A DNA stretch of 64,000 nucleotides from Mangrovimonas yunxiaonensis (GTDB lineage: Bacteria > Bacteroidota > Bacteroidia > Flavobacteriales > Flavobacteriaceae). Each line of letters begins with the position of its first letter. Positions within the stretch are counted from its first letter, which is position 1. Positions 27,040 through 35,524 of the stretch are shown here, piece by piece. Both the position numbers and the translations under genes were made by a program. The notes below the pieces were generated by a model that was not told the origin of the DNA, did no database searches, and was given only the letters and a program-made list of their open reading frames with translations. The DNA is taken from contig NZ_JPFK01000003.1 in NCBI RefSeq assembly GCF_000733475.1, forward strand, positions 62,001 to 126,000. Reading direction: 5' to 3'.

Positions 27040-28203
27040 TCATCCTAACGCCTGTTTTAAATCGTTAATAACGTCTTCTACATTTTCTAAACCTACCGAA
27101 CATCGTACCAAGCCGTCTGTAATTCCAACTTCTAATCGGTCTGCTTCACTTAACTTACTATGTGTTGTAGATGCTGGATGTGTTACAATTGTTCGTGTGT
27201 CTCCTAAATTTGCTGTTAATGAGCATAGTTTTATGCTATTCAAAAAATTGCGTCCAGCTTCAATACCTCCTTTTACTTCAAAAGCTACAATGTTTCCTCC
27301 CAATCGCATTTGTTTTTTTGCAATTTCATACTGCGGATGCGATGTTAAAAATGGATACTTTACCAAGTTCACCTTTGGATGTTCTTCTAAAAACTGCGCT
27401 ACTTTGAAGGCGTTTTCACAATGTTTTTCTACTCGGATTGCTAAGGTTTCTAAACTCTTAGACAACACCCAAGCATTGAATGGTGACATGGCTGGTCCAG
27501 TGTTTCTTGAAAACAAATAAATTTCTCTTATCAGTTCCTCTTTTCCTACCGTTACTCCTCCTAAAACGCGTCCTTGACCATCTATCAACTTTGTTGCTGA
27601 ATGAATTACCAAATCTGCTCCAAATTTGATTGGGTTTTGTAAGTACGGCGTTGCAAAACAATTGTCTATCACCAATAACAAATTGTGCTTCTTTGCAATG
27701 TTTCCTAACAACTCCAAATCTAAAATATCAACTGCTGGATTGGTTGGTGTTTCTGCATATAATATTTTGGTATTCGGTTGAATCAAACTTTCAATCTTAG
27801 CTACTTCATTAATTTTAAAATAACTCGTTTCGATATTCCATTTAGGCAAATACTTTGTAAACAAGGTATGGGTTGACCCGAAAACAGAGCGACACGATAC
27901 AATATGATCTCCCGTATTCAACAAAGCTCCAAAGGTTGAAAACACTGCTGCCATACCCGTTGCAAAAGCATATCCTGCTTCTGCTCCTTCCATTGCTACC
28001 ATTTTATTAACGAATTCTGTGGTATTCGGATTTGAAAATCTACTGTATAAATTCTTCTCCTTTTCTTCGGCAAACGATGCTCTCATATCTTCAGCATCAT
28101 CAAACACAAAACTTGAGGTTAAGTATAAGGGTGTTGAATGTTCTGAAAATTGAGTGCGCTCTGTTTGCGTTCGTATGGCTTGGGTTTCGAAATGTTGACT
28201 CAT
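27040..28203 (-). CDS. metZ: O-succinylhomoserine sulfhydrylase-like Cys/Met metabolism PLP enzyme
   Basis: 387 residues of the Cys/Met metabolism PLP family: YLTSSFVFDDAEDMRASF, YSRFSNPNTTEFV, VIDNCFATPYLQ and the PLP lysine in HSATKLIDGQGRVLGG. The sequence resembles MetZ more than cystathionine gamma-synthase. It would form homocysteine from an activated homoserine and sulfide. The window also holds metY, a paralogue in the same operon. Which acyl group each uses cannot be read from sequence; the local acyltransferase domain is MetX-like. Confidence 0.85.
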   Translation of the reverse strand: MSQHFETQAIRTQTERTQFSEHSTPLYLTSSFVFDDAEDMRASFAEEKEKNLYSRFSNPNTTEFVNKMVAMEGAEAGYAFATGMAAVFSTFGALLNTGDHIVSCRSVFGSTHTLFTKYLPKWNIETSYFKINEVAKIESLIQPNTKILYAETPTNPAVDILDLELLGNIAKKHNLLLVIDNCFATPYLQNPIKFGADLVIHSATKLIDGQGRVLGGVTVGKEELIREIYLFSRNTGPAMSPFNAWVLSKSLETLAIRVEKHCENAFKVAQFLEEHPKVNLVKYPFLTSHPQYEIAKKQMRLGGNIVAFEVKGGIEAGRNFLNSIKLCSLTANLGDTRTIVTHPASTTHSKLSEADRLEVGITDGLVRCSVGLENVEDVINDLKQALG

Positions 28204-28242
28204 GTTGTTTTTTTAGATGTTAGACCGCTTCGCTGTTAGAAC

Positions 28243-28290
28243 AAAGAAGTGAGACGCTCTTATTTTTTTTCTCTCTATTCTCACTTCTTT
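28243..28290 (-). terminator. Perfect 12-bp inverted repeat after the MetX-AK-HSD gene
   Basis: AAAGAAGTGAGA (28243-28254) and its exact complement TCTCACTTCTTT (28279-28290) flank a pyrimidine-rich loop. It lies 15 bases past the stop of the fusion gene in the 101-base gap before metZ. The following T-run is short, so it may be an attenuating or mRNA-processing hairpin rather than a full terminator. Confidence 0.45.
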
Positions 28291-28304
28291 ATTCTCTAGT
28301 CTAT

Positions 28305-31300
28305 CTAGTTATTATTCTTTGCTAATCGTAAAATATCTCCAAATACGCCTCTTGCAGTAACTTTTGATCCTGCTCCTGCTCCTTGAATGACAATAGGCTG
28401 TTCTCCGTAAGACTCCGTATAAATTTCAAAAATTGCATCAGACCCTTTTAAACTTCCTAAAGGCGAACTCTCTGGTACCGATACTAATTTTACATCTAAT
28501 TCTCCTTTTGATTGTTGTAAGTCTCCGTGTAAATCACCAATGTATCTCAGTACATGCTTCTCTTCTTGTGATTCTTTTTGTTGTTGGAATGTAGTATCTA
28601 ACTTCTCTAAACTTGATAAAAATTCGTCAGAAGATATCTCTCTAAACTCCTCTGGAATCAGGTTTTCTATCTGAATATCTTCAAATTCATTTTCTAAATC
28701 TAATTCACGAGCTAAAATCAATAGTTTTCTGGCAACATCATTTCCACATAAATCTTCACGAGGATCTGGTTCTGTAAATCCTTTATCAATGGCTTCTTGT
28801 AACACCCTTGAAAACGGTACGTCTTCCGCAGAAAACTTATTAAACAAATAACTTAAAGATCCTGAGAATACGCCTCGAATTCTGGTTATATTCTCTCCTG
28901 AATCGTGCAATAATTTAATCGTATCAATCAATGGCAACCCTGCACCAACATTGGTTTCATATAGGTAACTCTTCTTATTTTCATCTAAGGTTTTACGTAA
29001 CTCCTTATAAAAATCGTACGAAACGGTATTGGCTATTTTGTTAGAAGAAACTAAATCGAATCCGGCATTGACTAACGGAATGTAATTCTCAATAAAATCT
29101 AAACTCGCCGTATTATCTATTGCGATTAAATTTTCTAAATGATGCTCTTTCGCATAGTCAATTACACTGTCAACTATGTACTTATCTTCTACTGCTTTAT
29201 CAAGCTCGTTTGACCAGTTTGTATCAGCTCCGTTTTTAGTCAACAACACTTTTTTAGAGTTGGCAATGGCAAAAATGTTCAGGTGAATTTTACGTCTTTC
29301 TAAAATTGATTTTGAGTTCTCTAGAATTTGTTCAATCAAAGTTCCTCCAACTAACCCCTTACCAAAAACAGCAATATTTATCTTTTTAGCAACCCCAAAT
29401 ACCTGACCGTGAATCACATTCAACGCCTTGTGTAATTGCTCTTTCTTCACTACCAAACTCACATTTTTACCTGTAATGGTATTGTTAAACAATAACGGTA
29501 CTATTTGGTTCTTAATTAAAGCGTTGTATGGATGATGAAACTCACTTAAATCTTGACCAATTATTGAAATTACCGATACTTCATCTTGAATCGAAATCTG
29601 GTTTACATCTTTCGTTTGTATATCGTTTTCAAACTCTTGCTCTAAGGCTTTTACAGCAGCAGTTGCATTCGATTTGTCGACCACTAAACCAATTCCTCTT
29701 TCTGAAGAACCTTGCGAAATAATGCTCACACTAATTCCGTGATTGCTCAATGCTTTAAAAATACGTGCATCCACTCCTACTTTTCCTAGTAATCCTCTTC
29801 CTTCGAAGTTTATTAAAGCAACCTCGTCTAATACTGATAAGGATTTGATTCCTTTTGAAGTTGATTTCGCTGTAATCAACGTTCCATTATCATTAGGATT
29901 GAAGGTGTTTAATATTCGAAGATTGATATTCTTCTCTAACAACGGAATGATGGTTTTTGCATGCAAAATAGTTGCTCCGAAGTTGGCTAACTCATTTGCC
30001 TCAGAAAATGATAACTCTTCTATCTTTTTAGCATCAGCTACCAAATCAGGATTTGCAGTAAAAATCCCATCTACATGCGTATAGTTTTGCAACTCTTCAG
30101 CATCTAAATAGTTCGCTAACAACGAGGCGGTATAGTTACTTCCGTTTCTACCCAACGTAGTTGTTTCGTTTTTTAGGTTTGATGCTATAAATCCTGCGAC
30201 TACATTAACCGTTGTTCCGTTGTGCTGCTTAAAGTGATTTAGCACATTTTCTTTAGATGCCTCTACAATCGACTGCCCTTTGCCAACTATCTCATCTGTT
30301 TTTAACAACGCTCTTGAATCCGTTGCATGCGCGTTAATTCCTTTTTGTTGCAACAAGTCGGTTACCGTTTTTATAGACAATAACTCACCTTGTGCTAGTA
30401 CTTCGTCCTTTATTTTTTGACTATAATCACCTAACAAGCTTACTCCTTCAAACAACTTCTCCAAGCGATTAAATTCCGTAGAAAAATCTACCAACGGCGT
30501 TAACTTAGTTTGCTCAAATCGAAACGCTTCTAATTGTTCTTTAAAAGCTTCATTTTTAGCAGCTCTTTCTAACAGTTCTTCCAACTCATCCGTAGCATTT
30601 CCTCTTGCAGATACTACTACTGCTATGTTTTCTCCTTCATTAATTTTCTGTTCTATGATAGATACTACATTTTGTATTCCTTCATTCGACAAAGATTTTC
30701 CGCCAAACTTTAAAATTTTCATTCTCTTATTTGTTGATTTTTGATTGAATATCGGTTCAATAATTTTTTCTAATTGCTTGTATTCTATTAAGAAAGCATC
30801 ATGCCCATGATCTGAATTAATTTCATTATAGGTTACATTCGCATGAGCAGATGCCAGTTGTTTGTGTGTTTCTCTGTTTTCTTCCGCTGTAAAAAACAAA
30901 TCGGAATCTACGCCTACAATATGGATGTCTGCCTCGATTCTCTCTAATACATCTAGCTCTTCTCTTCCTTTTATTACATCGATGGTTTTTAATAACTGAT
31001 TCATCAATTTATAGGATGCTAACTGATAGCGTTCTTGTAATTTTTTTCCGTGATGTAGCAGCCAGCTTTCTACATTAAAAAGCGCTGATTCTTCATTTTT
31101 TGAACGCTGAAAACGTTTTTTAAACGACTCTGGTGTTCTGTAACACAACATGGCGTGCATGCGCGCGTCGTGCACCGGATTACTAGAATTGGTTAAAAAT
31201 TGTTCTTGAATTTGACAATTCGCTATCAACCAATCGGTCGATTTCCAATCAGTTGCTACCGGAATTAAATGCTCAGTAATTTTCGGATTCAACACAGCCA

Positions 31301-31697
31301 TTTCCCATGCAATTCCTCCTCCTAAAGAACCTCCAATTAATGCAAATAACCTGTCTATTTGCAACTGTTGTAATCCTTGTAAAAAGATGTTGGCAATATC
31401 GCGTGCTTCAAAACTTTTATAGTCATCAATTAAAAAATCGTCATACCCATTTCCTGGTATGTTAAAGCACAAAATGGTATATTCATTAGTGTCTATAACC
31501 TTGTTGTCTCCTATTAAATCTTGCCACCAACCTTCGGCTCCTGCAACATTGCTATTTCCTGTAAGTGCATGGTTAACAAGTACAATTGGCGCCGTACCCA
31601 AAGGTTTTCCAAATAATTGGTAAGACAATTTTAACGTAATTGTCTTACCAATTTCTAATTTGAAATTTGGAATTTGGATGTGTTTTAATTTTGACAT
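28305..31697 (-). CDS. Trifunctional MetX-like acyltransferase / aspartokinase / homoserine dehydrogenase
   Basis: 1130 residues with three enzyme modules. Residues 1-about 322 form an alpha/beta hydrolase of the homoserine O-acetyltransferase type (VNHALTGNS, nucleophile GGSLGGG, catalytic His in SDHGHDAF). From Met326 (MKILKFGGKSL) runs an aspartokinase with two ACT-like segments (about 610-765). From about residue 774 is homoserine dehydrogenase (INIAVFGKGLVGG, YETNVGAGLPLI, GVFSGSLSYLFN, EPDPREDLCGNDVARK). It thus joins aspartate activation, homoserine formation and homoserine acylation in one chain. Met326 could serve as an internal start giving a bifunctional ThrA/MetL-like protein. Confidence 0.9.
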   Translation of the reverse strand: MSKLKHIQIPNFKLEIGKTITLKLSYQLFGKPLGTAPIVLVNHALTGNSNVAGAEGWWQDLIGDNKVIDTNEYTILCFNIPGNGYDDFLIDDYKSFEARDIANIFLQGLQQLQIDRLFALIGGSLGGGIAWEMAVLNPKITEHLIPVATDWKSTDWLIANCQIQEQFLTNSSNPVHDARMHAMLCYRTPESFKKRFQRSKNEESALFNVESWLLHHGKKLQERYQLASYKLMNQLLKTIDVIKGREELDVLERIEADIHIVGVDSDLFFTAEENRETHKQLASAHANVTYNEINSDHGHDAFLIEYKQLEKIIEPIFNQKSTNKRMKILKFGGKSLSNEGIQNVVSIIEQKINEGENIAVVVSARGNATDELEELLERAAKNEAFKEQLEAFRFEQTKLTPLVDFSTEFNRLEKLFEGVSLLGDYSQKIKDEVLAQGELLSIKTVTDLLQQKGINAHATDSRALLKTDEIVGKGQSIVEASKENVLNHFKQHNGTTVNVVAGFIASNLKNETTTLGRNGSNYTASLLANYLDAEELQNYTHVDGIFTANPDLVADAKKIEELSFSEANELANFGATILHAKTIIPLLEKNINLRILNTFNPNDNGTLITAKSTSKGIKSLSVLDEVALINFEGRGLLGKVGVDARIFKALSNHGISVSIISQGSSERGIGLVVDKSNATAAVKALEQEFENDIQTKDVNQISIQDEVSVISIIGQDLSEFHHPYNALIKNQIVPLLFNNTITGKNVSLVVKKEQLHKALNVIHGQVFGVAKKINIAVFGKGLVGGTLIEQILENSKSILERRKIHLNIFAIANSKKVLLTKNGADTNWSNELDKAVEDKYIVDSVIDYAKEHHLENLIAIDNTASLDFIENYIPLVNAGFDLVSSNKIANTVSYDFYKELRKTLDENKKSYLYETNVGAGLPLIDTIKLLHDSGENITRIRGVFSGSLSYLFNKFSAEDVPFSRVLQEAIDKGFTEPDPREDLCGNDVARKLLILARELDLENEFEDIQIENLIPEEFREISSDEFLSSLEKLDTTFQQQKESQEEKHVLRYIGDLHGDLQQSKGELDVKLVSVPESSPLGSLKGSDAIFEIYTESYGEQPIVIQGAGAGSKVTARGVFGDILRLAKNNN

Positions 31698-31700
31698 TTA

Positions 31701-32150
31701 TTAAATAGCATATTGTTTTTCAACCTCAAGACTTACTGGGGTGGCGTTCAATAAATTATCCTTAACCGGACAGCGCTCTTGAACTATTTTCAACCAAGTT
31801 ACAAGCGTTTCAATAGATGCTTCTGTTTCTGGAATTAGTTTTAAACTAATTTCCTTAAATCCTGCTCTTTCCTTATTTGAAGTTCCAAATAGTTTATCAG
31901 GATTTATATTTCCTTCTACTTCAATTTTTAAGGAATTAATTGTAAACCCTAATTCTTTGGCAACCAAATGCCCAACTACATTTACACAGCCAGCCAATCC
32001 AGCTAACAGATATTCTACAGGATTTGCATGTTCATCAGTTCCGCCTAAATCTTCAGGTTCGTCTATAATTAATTTGAAATTCCTTGTTTTTGCAATGAAT
32101 TTTGCTGGAGATGCACTTTCTCCATGTACTTTAAATATTAAATCGCTCAT
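31701..32150 (-). CDS. OsmC family protein
   Basis: 149 residues of the OsmC/Ohr fold with the two characteristic cysteines (LAGCVNVVGHL about residue 57 and ERCPVKDNL about 126). OsmC proteins reduce organic hydroperoxides or act on sulfur species with a Cys pair. The gene sits 11 bases after metY and 3 bases before the MetX-AK-HSD gene, inside the SAM-riboswitch operon, so a role in handling reactive sulfur or peroxide during methionine synthesis is inferred. Confidence 0.88.
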   Translation of the reverse strand: MSDLIFKVHGESASPAKFIAKTRNFKLIIDEPEDLGGTDEHANPVEYLLAGLAGCVNVVGHLVAKELGFTINSLKIEVEGNINPDKLFGTSNKERAGFKEISLKLIPETEASIETLVTWLKIVQERCPVKDNLLNATPVSLEVEKQYAI

Positions 32151-32161
32151 TAGTATCTTTT

Positions 32162-33469
32162 TTATAAGTTAGATTCAATTTCCAAAACAGTTTCTTTAAC
32201 TATTTTGAAGGTTGCTTTTAAATCGGTTTTTAAATCTTCAATACTTTCCAAACCAACCGATAAACGGATTAAGCCTTTCGTAACACCTGTACTTTCTTGT
32301 GCTTCGTCACTTAATTGTTGGTGTGTAGTACTCGCTGGATGGATAATTAAGGATTTAGTATCGCCGATATTGGCTAGTAATGAGAACAATTTTGTGTTAT
32401 CAGCAATCGTTTTAGCGGCTTCGTAACCTCCTTTTACACCAAAAGTTACCAATCCACTTTGACCTTTTGGTAAGTATTCATCTGCTAAAGTTTTGTATTG
32501 ATTTCCTTCCAATCCTGGATAGTTTACCCAAGCAACTTCTTCTTGCTCTTGTAACCACTTAGCTAATTCCAAAGCACTTTCACTATGCTTTTTAATTCTC
32601 ACGTCTAAGGTTTCCAATCCTTGAATGATGTTGAATGCGTTTGTCGGACTTAATGCTCCTCCAAAATCACGTAAACCTTCTAAAATTAATTTAAACGTGT
32701 ACGATGCTGCTCCTAAAGCTTCGTGATATACCAATCCGTGATATCCTGCTGAAGGCTCTGTAAACTCAGGAAACTTTCCATTTGCCCAGTTAAAAGTTCC
32801 TGCATCAATGATTGCTCCACCTAACGAATTTCCTTGTCCGCCAATATATTTTGTTAACGAGTGAATTACAATATTAGCTCCGTGTTCAATCGGATTTAAC
32901 AAAGCTGGAGTTGCTACGGTATTATCTACAATAAAAGGTACTTCTGCTTTTTTAGCGTGAGCAGAAATCGCTTTTAAATCCAATACATCCAACTTCGGAT
33001 TCCCTAAAGATTCTACAAAGAAAGCTCTGGTATTCTCTTGTACTGCTGCTGAAAAATTATCAGGGTTTGAAGCATCTACAAAGGTTGTGGTAATTCCTAA
33101 TCTTGGGAGAGTAACATTTAATAAATTGTAGGTTCCACCGTACAAACTACTCGAAGCTACGATATGATCTCCTGCTTTTAACAAGGTTAATAATCCTGTT
33201 GAAATTGCTGCCGTACCTGAAGCAAAAACTACAGTCCCAATACCACCTTCTAAAGCAGCTAAACGATCTTGTAAAATTTGATTGGTTGGGTTGTTTAATC
33301 GGGTATAAATAAACCCGAGTTCCTTTAACGAAAATAAATTTGCTGCATGTTCTGCATCGTTAAAAACATACGACGTAGTTTGGTAAATTGGAACTGCTCT
33401 TGTTCCACTTGTTTGTGTTACATCGTGACCTGCATGCAACGCGTTTGTTGCGAATTTTTGTGTACTCAT
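32162..33469 (-). CDS. metY: O-acetylhomoserine aminocarboxypropyltransferase
   Basis: 435 residues from the ATG at 33469-33467 (MSTQKFATNALHAGHD). The longer in-frame start at 33580 would read through a palindromic repeat (SFSRKRESSIN) and is rejected. It is a Cys/Met PLP enzyme with YIYT-like YTRLNNPTN, FVDASNPDNF, VDNTVATPAL and the PLP lysine in HSLTKYIGGQG. Together with sulfide it makes homocysteine from O-acetylhomoserine. It is the first gene behind the second SAM-I riboswitch, followed by osmC and the MetX fusion. Confidence 0.92.
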   Translation of the reverse strand: MSTQKFATNALHAGHDVTQTSGTRAVPIYQTTSYVFNDAEHAANLFSLKELGFIYTRLNNPTNQILQDRLAALEGGIGTVVFASGTAAISTGLLTLLKAGDHIVASSSLYGGTYNLLNVTLPRLGITTTFVDASNPDNFSAAVQENTRAFFVESLGNPKLDVLDLKAISAHAKKAEVPFIVDNTVATPALLNPIEHGANIVIHSLTKYIGGQGNSLGGAIIDAGTFNWANGKFPEFTEPSAGYHGLVYHEALGAASYTFKLILEGLRDFGGALSPTNAFNIIQGLETLDVRIKKHSESALELAKWLQEQEEVAWVNYPGLEGNQYKTLADEYLPKGQSGLVTFGVKGGYEAAKTIADNTKLFSLLANIGDTKSLIIHPASTTHQQLSDEAQESTGVTKGLIRLSVGLESIEDLKTDLKATFKIVKETVLEIESNL

Positions 33470-33494
33470 TTTTCTTGTTTTTGAGTTAATACTT

Positions 33495-33519
33495 GATTCC
33501 CGCTTCCGCGAGAATGACA
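33495..33519. repeat. REP-like palindrome in the metY leader
   Basis: GATTCCCGCTTCCGCGAGAATGACA-type unit: ATTCCCGC, TTCC, GCGAGAAT. It lies 26 bases upstream of the metY ATG. A second small dyad, CAATAC-TGC-GTATTG, is at 33535-33549. Confidence 0.7.
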
Positions 33520-33669
33520 TTTTCAAAGGAAACCCAATACTGCGTATTGTGAATCGTTTTGAGATTAAACCAAAAGCCAAAACACATCTTTGTTAGATGT
33601 TGCTTACTAGAAAAATGTTATTAAGAAATTATAAGGAGTTTCTTGTAGTTATTAAAGAAACTTCTTTGG

Positions 33670-33778
33670 GTTATCTATCCTTGAGTTTTGCACTCTGGTA
33701 GAATTTAGCACCTTCTTTGTTTGCACAAAGGGTTGCTAAGGCTTCATAGGGTCTAATCCCTCCACCTTTCTTGATAAC
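33670..33778 (-). promoter_or_regulatory. SAM-I riboswitch upstream of metY
   Basis: Minus strand: P1 GTTATC (33778-33773) with GATAAC (33675-33670); core AAGAAAGGTGGAGGG, GAAGCCTTAGCAACC, AAGGTGCTAAATTCTACC. Downstream is an AGTTTCTT...AAGAAACT hairpin (about 33666-33641) that may be part of the switch. It governs metY-osmC-MetX fusion and perhaps metZ and beyond. The 200-base leader between aptamer and metY is unusually long. Confidence 0.95.
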
Positions 33779-33901
33779 ATCGTCAATAAGTGTTTGAACT
33801 TTTACGAGCGCAAATATTCAATTATAAAAATGGATTTTCCAAATTTATTTTAAATTTTATTTCAAAACTAAAAAACAAATAAACTTAAACAAATAAACTT
33901 A

Positions 33902-34699
33902 TTAGTTTTCTTTTTTTATGGTGTTAATTTTATTGAACGAAGCAATCATTCCTTGTATTAAAGCGGCGCTTAACCCTTTGTGCTCCATTTCATTCAAGCC
34001 TTCAATAGTACAACCTTTAGGAGTAGTTACTTTGTCTATTTCTTCTTCAGGATGATTTCCCGTTGCGATTAATAAGCTGGCAGCACCTTCGCTGGTGTGC
34101 ATCGCTAATTCTTGTGCTTCTTTGGCATCAAAACCTAGCTGAATGGCTGCCTGAGTGGTAGCACGTATCAAACGCATCCAAAAAGCAATACCGCTGGCAC
34201 AAATCACGGTAGCTGCTTGCATTTGACTTTCTGGAATTACCATTGAAGTACCTAATTGATTGAAAATGGCCATAGCCGTTTGCTGGTGTGCTTTTCCATG
34301 AATATTACTACAAATACAGGTCATCGATTTTCCAACAGCAATAGCCGTATTAGGCATCGCTCTCATAATAGTGGCATTAGCACCAATAAGACTTTCCATT
34401 TTTTCTATAGAAAACCCGGTAACAGTAGAAATCACTATATGGTTATTAGATAATAGTGGCGCCGTTTCTTTTAAAACTTTTTCAAAATGTGCAGGTTGCA
34501 CGGCAAAGATTAACACCTTAGATTGCACGATTGCTTCCTCGTTGTTTGAACGTATAAAAATGTTTGGTAAATCTTTAAATTCATGTAATTCATCAATATT
34601 TCTCTTGGTTAAGAAAAGTTGAGTGAACGAATTGTTTTGTATCAATCCTTTGGCAATCGATTTCCCTAAATTTCCTGTCCCTATAATTGCTATTTTCAT
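33902..34699 (-). CDS. proC: Pyrroline-5-carboxylate reductase
   Basis: 265 residues with an N-terminal Rossmann motif (MKIAIIGTGNLGKSIAKGL), RAMPNTAIAVGKSMT, and the P5CR C-terminal signature region from EGAASLLIATGNHPEEEIDKVTTPKGCTIEGL. It reduces pyrroline-5-carboxylate to proline. It is isolated between the metY leader and the structured intergenic region 34799-35080. One candidate promoter upstream is a TAnnTTTG (TATATTTG, minus strand 35101-35094), which would give a long structured leader of about 390 bases. Confidence 0.92.
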   Translation of the reverse strand: MKIAIIGTGNLGKSIAKGLIQNNSFTQLFLTKRNIDELHEFKDLPNIFIRSNNEEAIVQSKVLIFAVQPAHFEKVLKETAPLLSNNHIVISTVTGFSIEKMESLIGANATIMRAMPNTAIAVGKSMTCICSNIHGKAHQQTAMAIFNQLGTSMVIPESQMQAATVICASGIAFWMRLIRATTQAAIQLGFDAKEAQELAMHTSEGAASLLIATGNHPEEEIDKVTTPKGCTIEGLNEMEHKGLSAALIQGMIASFNKINTIKKEN

Positions 34700-34798
34700 A
34701 TCTTTTATTTTAAAAAATAAGTTGTTTTTAGTTGTCGTCCTGTGCCTTCTTAAAAATCAAACATCAGGTTCTTGTTTTTATATTTTTTTACGTTGCCT

Positions 34799-35080
34799 CC
34801 ATTGTGTAGACGTTGTGTTTAGTTTTTTTTCTTCGGAAGAGAAGAGTCGGACTCACCTAAACTCCATAGCAGAATCGTACCCTTACGGACGACGATTATC
34901 ACCAATGAGAATTAACGGTCGATTGAAGTCAACTGTTAAATGCTTTAAAAATATTATTTGGAAAAGATGTTTCAAGATTAAAAGAATATACGTTATACAA
35001 TTGCAAATAAGAGACTAGCAAAAGCAGCGACGCTTGCTAATCTGCAAACTGGGCTGTAACGGACGTATATTTTTTTGTGG
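34799..35080 (+). ncRNA. Candidate structured noncoding RNA between proC and metK
   Basis: About 280 bases with higher G+C than its flanks and dense base pairing: C-UUCG-G capped hairpin (34823-34845), AATCGT...ACGATT, TTAACGGT...ACTGTTAA, TAGCAA...TTGCTA, and a closing ATATACG...CGTATAT directly followed by seven T at about 35072-35078, which favours plus-strand transcription ending there. No known motif of tmRNA, RNase P, SRP or the common riboswitches was found. The alternative is a minus-strand leader of proC. A 131-codon frame overlaps but shows no recognisable protein. Confidence 0.4.
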
Positions 35081-35391
35081 TAAAAACATGAGGCAAATAT
35101 ATACTTTTTTAAAAATGCAACATGTGTTATCAACTATATATTTACAAAATATAATCTAAACCAAAAAAATTAGGGGTTGCTTACAAGAAAAATGCTGCCA
35201 AGAAATTAAAAGAAGAGTCTTATAGGCTTAAATTCTTCTACTTTTAAAACATGCGCTCAAACTTGTTGTAATTTGCATAAAAACCCACGTTTACAAAGCT
35301 TTTATAAAAAAATTCTTAACCACAAAAAAAGCCTTATTTGCTTTTACAGGAAAAGAAAGGCCCTAACTTTTAAAAGAATAATTTTTATTTG

Positions 35392-35399
35392 TATTTTTG
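35392..35399 (+). promoter_or_regulatory. -7 element of the metK promoter
   Basis: TATTTTTG, an exact TAnnTTTG, 15 bases before the SAM-II P1 stem. Transcription would start just ahead of the aptamer. The -33 region is TTTT rather than TTTG. Confidence 0.6.
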
Positions 35400-35413
35400 C
35401 CCTAAATATTTTT

Positions 35414-35468
35414 TGAGGAAAGATTTGAACTGATTGCAACCTCATTAAAAAAATGCTAAAGCAGTAAC
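35414..35468 (+). promoter_or_regulatory. Probable SAM-II riboswitch upstream of metK
   Basis: P1 TGAGG (35414-35418) pairs with CCTCA (35440-35444). The loop GATTTGAACTGATTGCAA and the tail AAAAATGCTAAAGCAGT match the SAM-II (metA motif) pattern, and ACTG in the loop can pair with CAGT in the tail to form the pseudoknot. The tail segment ATGCTAAAGC (35453-35462) can instead pair with GCTTTTAGCAT (35477-35487), a mutually exclusive hairpin typical of an expression platform. This is pattern recognition from memory of the family, not a covariance search. Confidence 0.8.
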
Positions 35469-35524
35469 CTTTCTACGCTTTTAGCATGCTCTTGCAGTCC
35501 AGTTAACATTTAAAACGTATAACA

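Noticed and set aside
33470-33580. Upstream in-frame start for metY giving a 472-residue protein
   Set aside because: The extra residues translate a palindromic repeat and the riboswitch leader; MSTQKFATNALHAGHD at 33469 is the family start.
34623-35018. 131-codon plus-strand frame across the proC start and structured region
   Set aside because: It overlaps proC, has no domain-like sequence, and the region reads as RNA structure instead.
34799-35080. tmRNA, RNase P RNA, SRP RNA or a known riboswitch in the proC-metK gap
   Set aside because: None of the diagnostic conserved sequences of these RNAs is present on either strand.
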